Shown here: one piece after another, positions 51,743 through 61,851 of the stretch | Numbering within the stretch: position 1 is the first letter of the stretch | Layout: the number at the start of each line of letters is the position of its first letter | Source of the DNA: Nocardia seriolae NBRC 15557 | GTDB taxonomy: Bacteria > Actinomycetota > Actinomycetes > Mycobacteriales > Mycobacteriaceae | NCBI RefSeq assembly: GCF_007990715.1 | Contig: NZ_BJWY01000012.1 | Coordinates: 1 to 64,000 of the forward strand | Reading direction: 5' to 3' | Length of the DNA stretch: 64,000 nucleotides | The notes under the pieces: generated by a model | What the model was told of the DNA's origin: nothing | Seen by the model: only the letters and a program-made list of their open reading frames with translations | Database searches by the model: none | Made by a program: the position numbers and the translations under genes

Positions 51743-53299
51743 TCAGGATTGCGAATCCTCCAGGGACGCGAACTCATCCGAGGCGGCGCTGCCGTTGAGC
51801 GACACGTCGTCGGCCGAGCCGCCCGCGTGGGCGAACTGCGCCAGCTGGCCCGCCAGGGAGTTCGGGACTCGGGCGCGCACCCGGGTGCCGGACTCCTCGT
51901 GCTCGGAGCTGAGGATCTTGCCGTCCGCGTGGATGCGGGCCAGCAGGTCGCCGCGGGTGTAGGGCAGCAGGACGCTGACCTCCACGTCGAGGCCGCCGAG
52001 GATCTGGCCCAGGCGGTCACGCAGTTGGTCGAGACCCTCGCCGGTGCGGGCCGAGACGAAGGCCGCGTCGGGCAGCCAGCCGCGCAGCTGGGTCAGCTCC
52101 AGCGGATCTAGCGCGTCGATCTTGTTGACCACCAGGAACTCCGGCGGAGCGGGAGTCTTGGACTCACGCAGCACGTCGGCGATGACCTCGCGGACCGCCT
52201 TGATCTGCTGATCCGGCAGCGGGTCGGAACCGTCGACCACGTGCAGCAGCAGATCGGCCCCGGTGACCTCCTCCAGGGTCGACCGGAACGCCTCGACCAG
52301 CTGGGTGGGCAGGTGGCGGACGAAACCGACGGTGTCGGTGAACACCACTTCGCGGCCGTCCTCGAGGGCGGCGCGCCGCGTGGTCGGATCGAGGGTGGCG
52401 AACAGGGCGTCCTGCACCAGGATTCCGGCGTCGGTCAGCGCGTTCATCAGCGAGGACTTGCCCGCGTTGGTGTAGCCGACAATCGCGACCTGCGGGATCC
52501 CGCTCTCGGCGCGCTTGGCGCGCTTGGTGTCGCGGGCGGTCTTCATCTCGCGGATCTCGCGGCGCAGCTTGGCCATTCGCTCGCGAATCCGGCGGCGATC
52601 GGTCTCGATCTTGGTCTCACCGGGACCGCGCAGACCCACACCGCCATTGCTGCCGGCGCGACCACCGGCCTGACGGGACATGGACTCACCCCAACCGCGC
52701 AGGCGCGGGAGCATGTACTCCATCTGCGCGAGCGAGACCTGCGCCTTGCCCTCACGCGAGGTGGCGTGCTGGGCGAAGATGTCCAGAATCAGCGCGGTGC
52801 GGTCGATGACCTTCACCTTGACGACCTTCTCCAGCGCGGTCAGCTGCGCGGGGGTCAGTTCACCGTCGCAGATGACGGTGTCCGCGCCGGTCTCGAGCAC
52901 GATGCCACGCAACTCGTCGGCCTTGCCGGATCCGATATAGGTGGACTTGTCGGGCTTGTCGCGGCGCTGAATCAGCGCGTCGAGCACCTCGGACCCCGCG
53001 GTCTCGGCGAGCGCGGCCAGTTCGGCCATGCTCGCGTCGGCCTGCGCGGCCGTGCCCTCGGTCCAGACGCCGACCAGCACGACTCGTTCCAGTCGCAGCT
53101 GCCGGTATTCGACCTCGGTGACATCCTCGAGCTCGGTGGACAGACCCGCGACACGCCGCAGCGCGGCACGCTCCTCGAGCTGCTGCTCACCGACCGTCGG
53201 CGCGGCCGACCAGCCACCCCGGCCGGTCCCGGGCACGTCCTTGGTCTCCTCGTCGAGGTCTTCGGCGGGAGTGAACTCATACGTTTCTGGCTTACTCAT
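51743..53299 (-). CDS. hflX: GTPase HflX
   Basis: The 518-residue protein has the HflX-type N-terminal domain (VGVWTEGT, TYIGSGKADELR) and the helical linker with GPGETKIETDRR. The G domain carries G1 GYTNAGKS, G3 DTVGFVRHLP and G4 NKID. HflX binds the 50S subunit and rescues or splits stalled ribosomes under stress. The ATG at 53299 is chosen over one six codons upstream because GGAGGTGT precedes it. It ends the miaA-dapF-hflX run and is 65 bases from dapF. Confidence 0.95.
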   Translation of the reverse strand: MSKPETYEFTPAEDLDEETKDVPGTGRGGWSAAPTVGEQQLEERAALRRVAGLSTELEDVTEVEYRQLRLERVVLVGVWTEGTAAQADASMAELAALAETAGSEVLDALIQRRDKPDKSTYIGSGKADELRGIVLETGADTVICDGELTPAQLTALEKVVKVKVIDRTALILDIFAQHATSREGKAQVSLAQMEYMLPRLRGWGESMSRQAGGRAGSNGGVGLRGPGETKIETDRRRIRERMAKLRREIREMKTARDTKRAKRAESGIPQVAIVGYTNAGKSSLMNALTDAGILVQDALFATLDPTTRRAALEDGREVVFTDTVGFVRHLPTQLVEAFRSTLEEVTGADLLLHVVDGSDPLPDQQIKAVREVIADVLRESKTPAPPEFLVVNKIDALDPLELTQLRGWLPDAAFVSARTGEGLDQLRDRLGQILGGLDVEVSVLLPYTRGDLLARIHADGKILSSEHEESGTRVRARVPNSLAGQLAQFAHAGGSADDVSLNGSAASDEFASLEDSQS

Positions 53300-53364
53300 A
53301 CACCTCCATGGTCCCACGTCCCAACGAACGAGCGCATTCGGTTATTTCACGGCGAAGCGACGGA

Positions 53365-54282
53365 TCAGGCGTCCTGCCACCACTTGGCGGCGATACGGCC
53401 GGTGGCGACCAGTTCCGAGGGGCCGCGCAGGGTGGCCGTGCCGTGGTCGATGCCGACGGTCACCACGCCGCCGGGGATGCGGACCTGGATGTGGCCGACG
53501 TCGCAGGACAGGTCGAAGCCGGTGGCGGCGAGGGCGGCCGCGGCGGCGGCCACGGTTCCGGTTCCGCAGGAACGGGTTTCGCCGACGCCCCGTTCGTAGA
53601 CGCGCATGTCGACGCCCTTCTCGCCGTCGGAGCCGACGCCGAGGGCGGTCAGGATCTCGACGTTCACGCCCTTGGGAAACATGGTGTGGTCGAAGGCGGG
53701 GGCGTGCTCGAGGTCGATTTCGGCGAGCGCGGCGGGGGTCAGGGCCGGATCCACGCAGGCCAGGTGCGGATTGCCGACATCGATTCCCAGACCGGTGAAT
53801 TCGCGGCCGTCGAGGGTGGCCGTCGAGGTGCCGAGGGTCTTCACCTGGCCCATGGCCACGGTCACCTCACCGTGCACGGGGTCGGCGTGGTGCACGACCA
53901 CCGGGCGGGCTCCCGCCCGCGAGCCGACCACGAATTCCTCGCGTCGCTCCAGCCCCGTCGCGGCCAGGTAGTGCGCGAACACCCGCACCCCGTTGCCGCA
54001 CATCTCCGCGATCGACCCATCCGCATTGCGGTAATCCATGAACCAATCCCCGGCGCCGACACCCTCGGGCAGCGCGGCCAGCACGCCGTTCTCGATCAGC
54101 GCACCCGCCCGCGCGACCCGCAACACCCCGTCCGCGCCGAGTCCCCGCTGCCGGTCGCACAGCGCCGCGATCCGGGATTCGGTGAGCTCGAGCCACGCGT
54201 CCGGGTCCGGCAGCACCACGAAATCGTTCTGGGTGCCGTGGCCCTTGCTGAATTCGATGTCAGCGGCGCTGTTCTCGCTCAT
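53365..54282 (-). CDS. dapF: Diaminopimelate epimerase DapF
   Basis: Both catalytic cysteines are visible: [13 protein letters not shown] in the first half and [14 protein letters not shown] in the second, the two-base mechanism of DapF. The start ([16 protein letters not shown]) is typical. It converts LL- to meso-diaminopimelate for peptidoglycan and lysine in the cytosol. The ATG at 54282 ([11 protein letters not shown]) fits the family better than one 13 codons upstream. In Mycobacterium it follows miaA directly; here a SpoU-type gene lies between. Confidence 0.95.
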   Translation of the reverse strand: MSENSAADIEFSKGHGTQNDFVVLPDPDAWLELTESRIAALCDRQRGLGADGVLRVARAGALIENGVLAALPEGVGAGDWFMDYRNADGSIAEMCGNGVRVFAHYLAATGLERREEFVVGSRAGARPVVVHHADPVHGEVTVAMGQVKTLGTSTATLDGREFTGLGIDVGNPHLACVDPALTPAALAEIDLEHAPAFDHTMFPKGVNVEILTALGVGSDGEKGVDMRVYERGVGETRSCGTGTVAAAAAALAATGFDLSCDVGHIQVRIPGGVVTVGIDHGTATLRGPSELVATGRIAAKWWQDA

Positions 54283-54348
54283 GGCTACCACCGTAGTGCC
54301 CGGCAGCGCCGGGACATCCACCGCAGTACCCGACGCCCACCAGCGGAT

Positions 54349-55170
54349 TCACCGTGGTCCCCGGCGCTGGCGGGATATTTCGTACAGGGCCACGGCGGCG
54401 GAGGCGGGAGCGCCCAGGGTGCCGTCGGTGGGGATGCAGATCAGTTCGTCGCAGACGTGCCGCCAGGCCGGGGGTAGTGACTCGCTCTCGTCGCCGAGGA
54501 CCAGGATGGTGCCGCCGTCGAAGCGGGCGTCGTCGAGGGCGAGGCCGCCGTGATCGTCGCTGCCGACGATGCGGGTGTCGATGCCGCGGGCGCGCTGGCG
54601 GTCACGGAACGCGGCGACCTGCGCCGGGCCCGCGGCACGCAGCACCGGGACCGCGAACAGCGCGCCATCGGAGGCGCGCACGCTCTGCGGGTCGAAATGG
54701 TCTGCGCCGGAACCGGTGACGATGACCCCGCCCGCGCCGAAGGCGACCGCCGAACGGATGAGCGCACCCAGCCGCATCGCCGACGCCGGGCGGTCGATGA
54801 CCACCACGGTCGCGGGATCCTCCGGCGTGCCCGGCACGAAATACTCGAGTTCCGGCCGCCGCGCCACCGCCACCGCCACGATTTCCGGGACCGCCTCGGT
54901 GGGTTCGGCCAACTCCGCCATCACCTCCGGCACCAGCCCGACCCCCGGCACCCCGCTGGTCTCCAGCAGCTGCCGAGCCCAGTCCGGCGGCTCGGGCGCG
55001 CCCAGCCGATAGACGAGTGTCTCCAGCGGCCAACGACATTCGAGCGCGCGCGAAATGGGCCGTCTGCCGTGCACCAGGAATCGACCGTCCCGCAACCGTT
55101 TGACCCTGTTACTCAGGTATTCCCGCCACAACTCCACCGAGGCATTCCGCGTCTTCCCACGGCCCGTCAC
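54349..55170 (-). CDS. TrmH/SpoU-family RNA methyltransferase, divergent
   Basis: The 273-residue protein has an N-terminal L30e-like RNA-binding part (RLRDGRFLVHGRRPISRAL) and a C-terminal SPOUT domain. Motif 1 reads MRLGALIRSAVAFG, motif 2 ILVLGDESESLPPAW and motif 3 IPTDGTLGAPASAAVALYE. In canonical members motif 1 has Asn before the LGA-like turn and motif 3 has SLNVSVA. Both Asn residues are absent here, so catalysis on ribose 2'-O may be changed or lost. It is placed between miaA and dapF. Confidence 0.82.
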   Translation of the reverse strand: MTGRGKTRNASVELWREYLSNRVKRLRDGRFLVHGRRPISRALECRWPLETLVYRLGAPEPPDWARQLLETSGVPGVGLVPEVMAELAEPTEAVPEIVAVAVARRPELEYFVPGTPEDPATVVVIDRPASAMRLGALIRSAVAFGAGGVIVTGSGADHFDPQSVRASDGALFAVPVLRAAGPAQVAAFRDRQRARGIDTRIVGSDDHGGLALDDARFDGGTILVLGDESESLPPAWRHVCDELICIPTDGTLGAPASAAVALYEISRQRRGPR

Positions 55171-55291
55171 CCCAGCAACCTAGCGCGCACCCCCGACATC
55201 CCACGCCCGATTCTGGCGTGTCCGCCCACCCTGGAGTGTCCGGCCCGACCGCACGCCCGGCTCGATCGGGGTGCGGCGGCCCCGGCAGGGC

Positions 55292-56206
55292 CTATCCGGT
55301 GGCCGAAGCCGCGTCGACCACGGCCGAAGCCGTTGCGGCCAGGACCGGATCCGCGCCGTCGAGCCAGTGGACGCGCTGGTCGCGGCGGAACCAGGAGCGT
55401 TGACGGCGGACGTAGCGGCGGGTGCCGATGAAGGTGCGCTCCCGGGCTTCGGGGAGGTCGTATTCGGCGTCGAGGAAGTCCAGGACCTGGGCATAACCGA
55501 TGGCGCGGCGGGCGGTTTGGCCGTGGCGCAGGCCCAGGGTGATGAGGTGTTCGGTCTCCTCGACGAGGCCGGATTCGAACATCTTCGCGGTGCGCGCCTC
55601 GATGCGGGTATCCAGCTCGGCGGTATCGCGATCGACACCGAGAATGACCGTGCCCCAACGGGGTTCACCGATCTGCGGGGCGGAGGCCGCGAACGGCTTG
55701 CCGGTCAGCTCCACCACCTCGAGCGCGCGCACCATGCGGCGGCCGTCGGTGGGCAGGATGGTCGCGGCGGCCACCGGATCGGCCAGCTTCAGCGCCTCGT
55801 GCACGGCCACGGTGCCGCGATCGGCCAGCACCGCCTCCCATTTCGCGCGGATCTCCGGGTCGGTGGCCGGGAAGTCCCAATCATCCAGCAGCGCTTGGAC
55901 ATACATCATGGAGCCGCCGACGATGACCGGCGTGTGCCCGCGCGCCATGATGGCCTCGACATCGGCGCGGGCCGCGGACTGGTAGGACGCCACGGTGGCG
56001 GTCTCGGTGATGTCGAGGACGTCGAGCTGGTGGTGCGGGATGCCGCGGCGCTCGGCGAGGGGCAGTTTGGCGGTGCCGATATCCATGCCGCGATAGAGCT
56101 GCATGGCGTCGATATTGACGATCTCGCCGTGCAGGCGTTCGGCCAGATCCAAGGCCAGATCCGACTTCCCGGTGGCGGTGGGTCCCACCACGGCGACGGG
56201 CCTCAC
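55292..56206 (-). CDS. miaA: tRNA dimethylallyltransferase MiaA
   Basis: The 304-residue enzyme starts [20 protein letters not shown] with the P-loop, followed by [19 protein letters not shown], the substrate-recognition HHQLDVLD and the later [14 protein letters not shown]. It adds dimethylallyl to A37 of tRNAs reading U-starting codons, the step before MiaB. The GTG at 56206 is chosen because it overlaps the upstream stop by four bases (GTGA) and begins right at the first strand. The frame stays open far upstream, but only as a shadow of the neighbouring gene. Confidence 0.95.
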   Translation of the reverse strand: MRPVAVVGPTATGKSDLALDLAERLHGEIVNIDAMQLYRGMDIGTAKLPLAERRGIPHHQLDVLDITETATVASYQSAARADVEAIMARGHTPVIVGGSMMYVQALLDDWDFPATDPEIRAKWEAVLADRGTVAVHEALKLADPVAAATILPTDGRRMVRALEVVELTGKPFAASAPQIGEPRWGTVILGVDRDTAELDTRIEARTAKMFESGLVEETEHLITLGLRHGQTARRAIGYAQVLDFLDAEYDLPEARERTFIGTRRYVRRQRSWFRRDQRVHWLDGADPVLAATASAVVDAASATG

Positions 56207-57009
56207 GCCGCGCCCCCCGGACGCCAGACGCTCACGTGGTAGCCGACACCGAACGGGGCGGCGGCGTAGAGGGTTTCGACCTCGGGATCGGCGGCATCGA
56301 CCGCGAACAGTCCGGCCATGACCTGGTAGGCGGGCCGACCCTCGACCTCGAGTTCCGCGCACAGGCGGGTGTCGAGGGCCGCCAGCGCCGCGCGATCCCC
56401 CGCGCTCAGCGCGCGATCGATAGTGGCCTGGACAGCCTCGGCGCGCTCGTCGAGGTAGCGCGGGGCCTTCAGGGAAAGGGTTGCCGCACCGTCGCCGACG
56501 ACCAGAACGGCGACGGGTTCGGGGGTGGCGTCGAGTTCGGCGCGCAGCTGGCGGCCGAAGGTCAGGCTCTCGTCGGCGGAGGCATCGGCCGAGATCAGAC
56601 GCCCTTGCGCGACCGCCCCGGGCGCGACCTGCTCGCGCAGCCAGCCCGCGATCAACACCGGCAGCGGCAGCAGCGGATCCGCGCCGGGTCCCTTGACACC
56701 GGATTCCCGACCGACACGCTCGGCCACCGATCCGGCCAAACCAACCTGTACGTCTACTCCGTATCCCCGGAATGTGCCCACCGATTCCGAACCGATCATC
56801 CGGTCGGCAACCGCGTCTCCGGACCCCTCCTCCGGCTCCGCCACGCCGACCACGATCCACCGCGACGCGCGGGCCGCCAACTCCCCCGCCGCCCGCAGAA
56901 CCGCAGCTCGCAGCGTCGCGACGGCGTCATCGCCCAGGGACCCGCCCGCACCCTCGAGTTCGGGTACCAGCACGGGCGGCGAGGGAACCAGCGACGCAAC
57001 ACAGAACAC
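56203..57009 (-). CDS. Rv2728c-like protein of the MiaA operon
   Basis: The 268-residue protein starts at a GTG ([18 protein letters not shown]) and shows alternating strands such as [23 protein letters not shown] and [14 protein letters not shown]. The overall plan recalls the LigB/class III extradiol-dioxygenase fold, though a metal-site set is not obvious. It is coupled to miaA by a four-base overlap, as in mycobacteria. A longer open frame to 57093 has no ribosome site. The function is unknown; the context suggests a link to tRNA or cell-wall housekeeping. Confidence 0.7.
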   Translation of the reverse strand: MFCVASLVPSPPVLVPELEGAGGSLGDDAVATLRAAVLRAAGELAARASRWIVVGVAEPEEGSGDAVADRMIGSESVGTFRGYGVDVQVGLAGSVAERVGRESGVKGPGADPLLPLPVLIAGWLREQVAPGAVAQGRLISADASADESLTFGRQLRAELDATPEPVAVLVVGDGAATLSLKAPRYLDERAEAVQATIDRALSAGDRAALAALDTRLCAELEVEGRPAYQVMAGLFAVDAADPEVETLYAAAPFGVGYHVSVWRPGGAA

Positions 57010-57185
57010 GCCGACAACCGTAGCGCTAACGCACCTCACCAGCCCCACCCCGGCCGCACCGCCGCGCCGCCGAAGCGGGCTCAAAGACAGCATTTCCCAT
57101 CTCAGCCTGGTTGAATGGGATGCAGCTAGACCGATGAGCTAGGGCGTAACCAGGCAGCCGTGACGCGCGGCAGGGACGAGGAGCA

Positions 57186-58658
57186 ATGACCGACAACAAC
57201 GGAACCGAGAAGGCTACCCACCCGGAGTCGACCCCGACGCCCAAGCCCGGCGCCGCAGTGCCCGCTCCGAGCCATGCCCAGGTACCCACCCCGAGCAAAG
57301 CCCCGGTGCCCACCCCCAGCGAGAGCACCAAACCGTCTCCCGCGGCCACACCCCGCCGTAAACCCGAAGCCCCCAAGCCACATTCGGTGAAGCCCGCCCC
57401 CGGCCCGGCCACCCCGCATCCGCATCCGGTCGTGGTGCCGAGCGTGAGCGACCCCAGCCAGTGGGGCCGGGTCGACGACGACGGCACCGCCTGGGTCAAG
57501 ACCGCCGACGGCGAACGCGTCATCGGCTCCTGGCAGGCCGGTGACGCCGCCGAGGGGCTGGCCCACTTCGGCCGCCGCTTCGACGATCTGGCCACCGAGG
57601 TGGCGCTGCTCGAGGCCAGGCTGGCCGCCGGCACCGACGCCCGCAAGACCAAGGCCGCCGCCACCGCGCTTGCCGAAACATTGCCGACGGCCTCGGTCAT
57701 CGGTGATATCGACGGCCTGACCGGTCGGCTGCGGGCCATCATCGAACACTCCGACGAGGCGGCCGCGCATGCCAAGGAGGAGAAGGACCGCACCCGGCAC
57801 GAGCAAACCGAGCGCAAAGAGGCCCTCGCCGCCGAGGCCGAGCAGATCGCCACCGACTCCACCCAGTGGAAGGTCGCCGGGGATCGGCTGCGCGAGATCC
57901 TGGACGAGTGGAAGACCATTCGCGGTGTGGACCGCAAGGTCGACGACGCGCTGTGGCGGCGTTTCTCCAAGGCCCGCGAGGCGTTCAACCGCCGCCGCGG
58001 GGCGCACTTCGCCGAACTCGACCGCGAACGCGCCGCCGCCAAGACCCGCAAGGAAGAACTCTGCGTGCGCGCCGAGGAACTGTCCGGGTCGACCGATTGG
58101 TCCGGCACCGCGGCCGTCTTCCGCGATCTGCTCACCGACTGGAAGGCCGCCGGGCGTGCCCCCCGCGAGGCCGACGAGCAGTTGTGGCGTCGCTTCAAGG
58201 CCGCCCAGGATGTCTTCTTCGCCGACCGCAATGCCGCGGCCAATGAGCGCGACCACGAATTCGAGCAGAACGCGGCCGCCAAGGAAGAACTCCTGCACAC
58301 CTACGAGGACATCAACCCCGAATCCAACCTCGACGCCGCCCGCAACGCCCTGCGCGAACTCCAGGAGAAGTGGGACGCCATCGGCAAGGTCCCACGCGAG
58401 CGCATGCACGACCTGGAATCCCGCCTGCGCACCATCGAGAAGAAGGTCCGCGAGGCCGTCGACGCCCAGTGGCGCCGCACCGACCCCGAGGCCATGGCCC
58501 GCGCCGCCCAATTCCGCGAGCGTGTAGCCCAATACGAGGAACAGGCCGCCAAGGCCCAGGCCGCAGGCAAGACCCGAGACGCCGAAAAGGCCCTCGAACA
58601 GGCCAAGCAGTGGCGCGAATGGGCCGAAGCCGCCGAAGGCGCAGTCAGCCAGCGCTGA
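57186..58658 (+). CDS. DUF349 coiled-coil protein, Rv2731-like
   Basis: The 490-residue protein has a Pro/Lys-rich disordered N-terminus (1-85), a short domain around [18 protein letters not shown], and then three DUF349 repeats. The three are seen at [38 protein letters not shown] and [15 protein letters not shown], each followed by a charged helix. A long heptad region ends near the C-terminus. GAGGAGC precedes the ATG. Orthologues lie in the same place in Mycobacterium. The function is unknown; the make-up suggests a structural or nucleic-acid-linked role. Confidence 0.85.
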   Translation: MTDNNGTEKATHPESTPTPKPGAAVPAPSHAQVPTPSKAPVPTPSESTKPSPAATPRRKPEAPKPHSVKPAPGPATPHPHPVVVPSVSDPSQWGRVDDDGTAWVKTADGERVIGSWQAGDAAEGLAHFGRRFDDLATEVALLEARLAAGTDARKTKAAATALAETLPTASVIGDIDGLTGRLRAIIEHSDEAAAHAKEEKDRTRHEQTERKEALAAEAEQIATDSTQWKVAGDRLREILDEWKTIRGVDRKVDDALWRRFSKAREAFNRRRGAHFAELDRERAAAKTRKEELCVRAEELSGSTDWSGTAAVFRDLLTDWKAAGRAPREADEQLWRRFKAAQDVFFADRNAAANERDHEFEQNAAAKEELLHTYEDINPESNLDAARNALRELQEKWDAIGKVPRERMHDLESRLRTIEKKVREAVDAQWRRTDPEAMARAAQFRERVAQYEEQAAKAQAAGKTRDAEKALEQAKQWREWAEAAEGAVSQR

Positions 58659-58789
58659 ACCGGCACAACCCGATTCGATCCGGCGGCCCCGAAAGCCGCC
58701 GGATCGAATGCTCTCCGGCGGAATCCCGCGAACCGAAACGTAGGGCCCCTCGGCGCGAGCCTCCGTCTCCACGGGCGACGCGAGTCGGC

Positions 58790-58989
58790 AACTCCATCGG
58801 CGCGAGGCTGCGACACCGCGGGCGCGCCAAGTCCATGACGCGCGGCCCCGCATCGATGCGATACGCCGACCGGTGAATTCGGCTACGGCTCGAGAACATC
58901 TCGGCGCGGGGATCGGTGGTGATCAGGCTCGGAGCCTTCTTCGGCGCCATGAGCGCGTCCGATATGACGTTCGTGTCGAGGATGATCAC
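58790..58989 (-). pseudogene. Decayed PIN-domain toxin (VapC/FitB-type)
   Basis: A GTG at 58989 starts IILDTNVISDAL, the first strand and first catalytic Asp of PIN-domain toxins. Normal register is soon lost (MAPKKAPSLITTDPRAEMF), and the other conserved acids and the C-terminal Asp are absent. The open frame continues to 58645 but without PIN features. It overlaps the antitoxin stop by four bases, the usual toxin-antitoxin arrangement. Confidence 0.65.
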
Positions 58990-59192
58990 GACTCGTGCCG
59001 GTCGGGGATCACCAACTCCACGTCCGCGGCGTCCAGCTCCCGCCTCAGGTTGGCCAGACGCTCGATGAGGGCGGCACCTCGGCCTCCATCGAATGGCCGT
59101 TTTGGGCGGCCCTTTTCCGAAGGCGTTCCTTCAACCTTCGGGTCCAGGTTGCGAATCGTGAGCGAGGCGGGCCGCTTCTTCCCGGTGCTCAT
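58986..59192 (-). pseudogene. Frameshifted FitA/VapB-type antitoxin
   Basis: The ATG at 59192 begins MSTGKKRPASLTIRNLDPKV, an Arc-type antitoxin start. The next 20 or so residues are scrambled. The neighbouring frame there reads KERLRKRAAQNGHSMEAEV, the true family continuation. The original register returns at ALIERLANLRRELDAADVEL. Two opposite shifts therefore keep the frame open while destroying the ribbon-helix-helix core. Confidence 0.7.
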
Positions 59193-59238
59193 GCAATCGA
59201 CGCTATCGATGATCGCAGAAATCACACCGCGGTTCGGC

Positions 59239-60255
59239 TCAGTTGAGTTGGGCCGGGGCGGGCTGGGTGACGAACTCGTGGCGGGTGGGGCGGTGGGAGC
59301 GGCGGTATTCGGTCGGGGAAACGCCGACCTCGCGGTTGAAGTGGGCACGGAGGTTGGCGGGGCTGCCGAGGCCGCAGCGGTCGGCTACCGCGTCCACGGG
59401 GAGGTCGGTGAGTTCGAGGAGTTCGCGGGCTCGGATGAGACGCTGGGTGAGCAGCCATTGCAGTGGGGTGCTGCCGAGTTCGGCGTGGAAGCGGCGGGCC
59501 AGGGTGCGGTCGGAGAGGTTGGCGTGGGCGGCCAGGTCCGAAACCGTGAGGGGGCGTTCGAGATTGGCGAGGGCCCATTCGAGGGTCGCGGCCAGGCCGG
59601 GGTCGGCGGGCCGGGCGGGAACCGGGGATTGGATGTCCTGGGCCTGGCCGCCCGCGCGGTGCGGGGAGACGACGAGATAGCGGGCGGCGGCATTGGCGGC
59701 CCGGGAGCCCAGATCCTTGCGGATGAGGTGGATGCACAGATCCAGCCCGGCCGTGGTGCCCGCGCTGGTGAGGATGCGGCCGTCGTCGATGTAGAGGACG
59801 CCGGGGTCGATGTCGAGGCTGGGACAGCGCTCGCGCAGGGCGGCCAGATGACGCCAGTGGGTGGTCGCGCGGCGGCCGTCGAGCAGACCGGCGGCGGCGA
59901 GCACGAAGGCACCGCTACAGAGTGAGGCGATGCGCGCACCGCGTTCGTAGGCCGCGCGCACGGCATCCACCAGGTCGGCGGGCGGGTCCTCGCGGACGTT
60001 CGGGGTGGACGGGACGATCACGGTGTCGGCGCGCACGAGGTCGTCGTAGTCGTGATCGGTCAACGCTACGAAGGGATCTCGCAGGGTGGCGTGGCGAGCG
60101 CCGCGCGGGCCGCACAGCCGGAAGTCGTACCAGGTGTCCGAGGTGAAGCCGAGGGGCGGCTGATAGAAGATCTGGTACGGGATGGCCATTTCGAAGATCG
60201 GCATGCCGGGTGAGACGGCGACCGCCAGCGTTCCGGGATGACCGTTCGGCTCCAT
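59239..60255 (-). CDS. GlxA-type regulator (DJ-1/PfpI plus AraC HTH)
   Basis: Residues 8-190 form a DJ-1/PfpI-like domain with IASLCSGAFVLAAAGLL (the nucleophile-elbow Cys region) and TSAGTTAGLDLCIHLI. Residues 230-325 form an AraC/XylS DNA-binding domain (NLSDRTLARRFHAELGSTPLQWL, AVADRCGLGSPANLRAHF). It is divergent from an MFS exporter gene, with a 95-base gap containing a TGGCA-type inverted repeat, so it likely controls that gene. No clear ribosome site precedes the ATG. Confidence 0.88.
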   Translation of the reverse strand: MEPNGHPGTLAVAVSPGMPIFEMAIPYQIFYQPPLGFTSDTWYDFRLCGPRGARHATLRDPFVALTDHDYDDLVRADTVIVPSTPNVREDPPADLVDAVRAAYERGARIASLCSGAFVLAAAGLLDGRRATTHWRHLAALRERCPSLDIDPGVLYIDDGRILTSAGTTAGLDLCIHLIRKDLGSRAANAAARYLVVSPHRAGGQAQDIQSPVPARPADPGLAATLEWALANLERPLTVSDLAAHANLSDRTLARRFHAELGSTPLQWLLTQRLIRARELLELTDLPVDAVADRCGLGSPANLRAHFNREVGVSPTEYRRSHRPTRHEFVTQPAPAQLN

Positions 60256-60298
60256 GGCTCGAATGTAGCGCCGCGGGCTGTCAGAAATCTAGCGCAGT

Positions 60299-60314
60299 GT
60301 GGCATTCCTGCCAC
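60299..60314. promoter_or_regulatory. Inverted repeat between glxA-type gene and MFS gene
   Basis: GTGGCA and TGCCAC are perfect inverted copies with a four-base TTCC spacer, centred in the divergent promoter region. AraC/GlxA-type activators often bind TGGCA-like half sites, so this is a candidate operator. Confidence 0.45.
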
Positions 60315-60350
60315 TCGTGGATCGGGTTGCGGCTTCGCATAGTCGAAGAC

Positions 60351-61763
60351 ATGACCACGACGAGCGAGCGCACAACCCCTGTCCCCCAGCCGAATACGAC
60401 GCCCGACCCGCACCGGTGGCGGGTGCTGGCCATCGCGGGGATCGCGCAATACCTCGCGATTCTGGATCTTTTCGCGGTCATCGTCGCGTTCCCGGCATTG
60501 CAGCAGTCCTTCGGGAACGCCTCGACCGGCGCGGTCTCGTGGACGCTCAACGCGTACACCATCGTGATGGCCGCCCTGCTGGTCCCCGCCGGTCGCTTCG
60601 CCGACGACACCGGTCGCAAACGCGGATTCCTGCTCGGCATAGCGCTTTTCGGGCTGGCGTCGATCGCCTGCGGCCTGGCCCCGAACCTGACGGTCCTGAT
60701 CGTGGCGCGGGTGTGGCAGGCGGCCGCCGCCGCGCTGCTCGTCCCGACCGGGTTGGGCCTGGTGCTACCGGTGTTCCCGAAACGCGAGCACGCCACCGTC
60801 ATGGGCGTCTGGACCGCCGTCGCCTCAGCGGGCGGCGCGAGCGGACCGGTGATCGGCGGGCTACTGCTGCAAGCCGACTGGCGCTGGATCTTCTGGCTGA
60901 ACGCGCCGTTCACGGTGGTGGCATTCGCCTTCGGACTGAAGGTGCTGCCCGATATCCAGCAGCGCGCCGATCGGCGGCTGGATCTGCTCGGGGCGGCACT
61001 GATTCTCGGTGCCACCGCCGCCTTCACCACCGTGTTCGTGCAGGCCACCGCTTGGGGTTACACCGCGCCCGCCACCGTGGGCTGTCTGCTCGCGGCGCTC
61101 GCCCTGACCGCCTTGTTCGTCCGGCACGTGCGTCACCACCCCGACCCCGTGGTGAGCCCGATCGTCTTGCGGCACCGGTTGTTCCGCACCGCCACCCTCG
61201 GCGTCTTCTCCTATTACCTGGCCTTCGCCGCCCTGATTCTGGAGGCGACGCCGTTCATGACCGAGCAATGGCACTACTCGACCTTGCGTGCGGCCCTCGG
61301 CGTCGCCGCCATGCCGATCAGCTGCCTGCTGCTGTCGCCGTTCTCGGGCCGCTTCGTCGCCCTGGTCGGGGCCCGCGCCTCGGCGGCGCTGGGCGGCGCG
61401 ACCGTTGCGCTCGGCTGCGTCTGGTGGGTGCTGGGCAGCGGGTTCTCGGATTCCTATGCGGTGGTGATGCTTCCGGGCGCGATTCTGGCCGGGGCCAGCA
61501 CCGCGCTGTTGCAGCCGCCGCTGTTCGGGGCCTCGACCCTGCTGCCCACCGATCAGATCTCGCTGGGCTCCGGCACTTTGATGATGGCGCGGCAGACCGG
61601 CTCGGCGCTGGGCGTCGCCATCCTGACCGCCATCATGGGCGAGGCGGCGGGCCGGACCATGGCGGAGTTCCGGGCGGGCTGGCTCTACATGGTGGTCGCT
61701 GGGCTCGCCGCCATGGTCGCCGGACTCGCCTATCGGCCCGACCGCAGCCCGGCCCGGGCGTGA
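60351..61763 (+). CDS. MFS drug exporter, DHA2 (14-TM) family
   Basis: The 470-residue protein opens with a polar N-terminus and then AQYLAILDLFAVIVAFPALQ. The motif A-like GRFADDTGRKRGF and motif C-like ASAGGASGPVIGGLL identify an H+-antiport exporter. The ATG at 60351 matches the family start. It is divergent from the GlxA-type regulator and ends at a strong hairpin. The substrate is not predictable. Both genes interrupt the otherwise conserved miaB-to-miaA block. Confidence 0.9.
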   Translation: MTTTSERTTPVPQPNTTPDPHRWRVLAIAGIAQYLAILDLFAVIVAFPALQQSFGNASTGAVSWTLNAYTIVMAALLVPAGRFADDTGRKRGFLLGIALFGLASIACGLAPNLTVLIVARVWQAAAAALLVPTGLGLVLPVFPKREHATVMGVWTAVASAGGASGPVIGGLLLQADWRWIFWLNAPFTVVAFAFGLKVLPDIQQRADRRLDLLGAALILGATAAFTTVFVQATAWGYTAPATVGCLLAALALTALFVRHVRHHPDPVVSPIVLRHRLFRTATLGVFSYYLAFAALILEATPFMTEQWHYSTLRAALGVAAMPISCLLLSPFSGRFVALVGARASAALGGATVALGCVWWVLGSGFSDSYAVVMLPGAILAGASTALLQPPLFGASTLLPTDQISLGSGTLMMARQTGSALGVAILTAIMGEAAGRTMAEFRAGWLYMVVAGLAAMVAGLAYRPDRSPARA

Positions 61764-61773
61764 TCCGGATGCG

Positions 61774-61814
61774 AAAAAGGCCCGGCGGCAACCGGATCGG
61801 GTTGCCGCCGGGCC
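61774..61814 (-). terminator. Intrinsic terminator for the Rv2732c-like gene
   Basis: A perfect 15-bp stem (61779-61793 with 61800-61814) and a six-base loop are followed, on the minus strand, by five T residues (plus-strand AAAAA at 61774-61778). It lies 38 bases past the minus-strand gene's stop and also meets the end of the plus-strand MFS gene. Confidence 0.85.
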
Positions 61815-61851
61815 CTGCTCGAAGGCTCAGTCCCTCGCCGAGTGCGCAGGC

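Noticed and set aside
55292..56860. MiaA extended to 522 residues
   Set aside because: The extra 218 residues are antisense-like shadow of the Rv2728c-like gene; the GTG with four-base overlap is the natural start.
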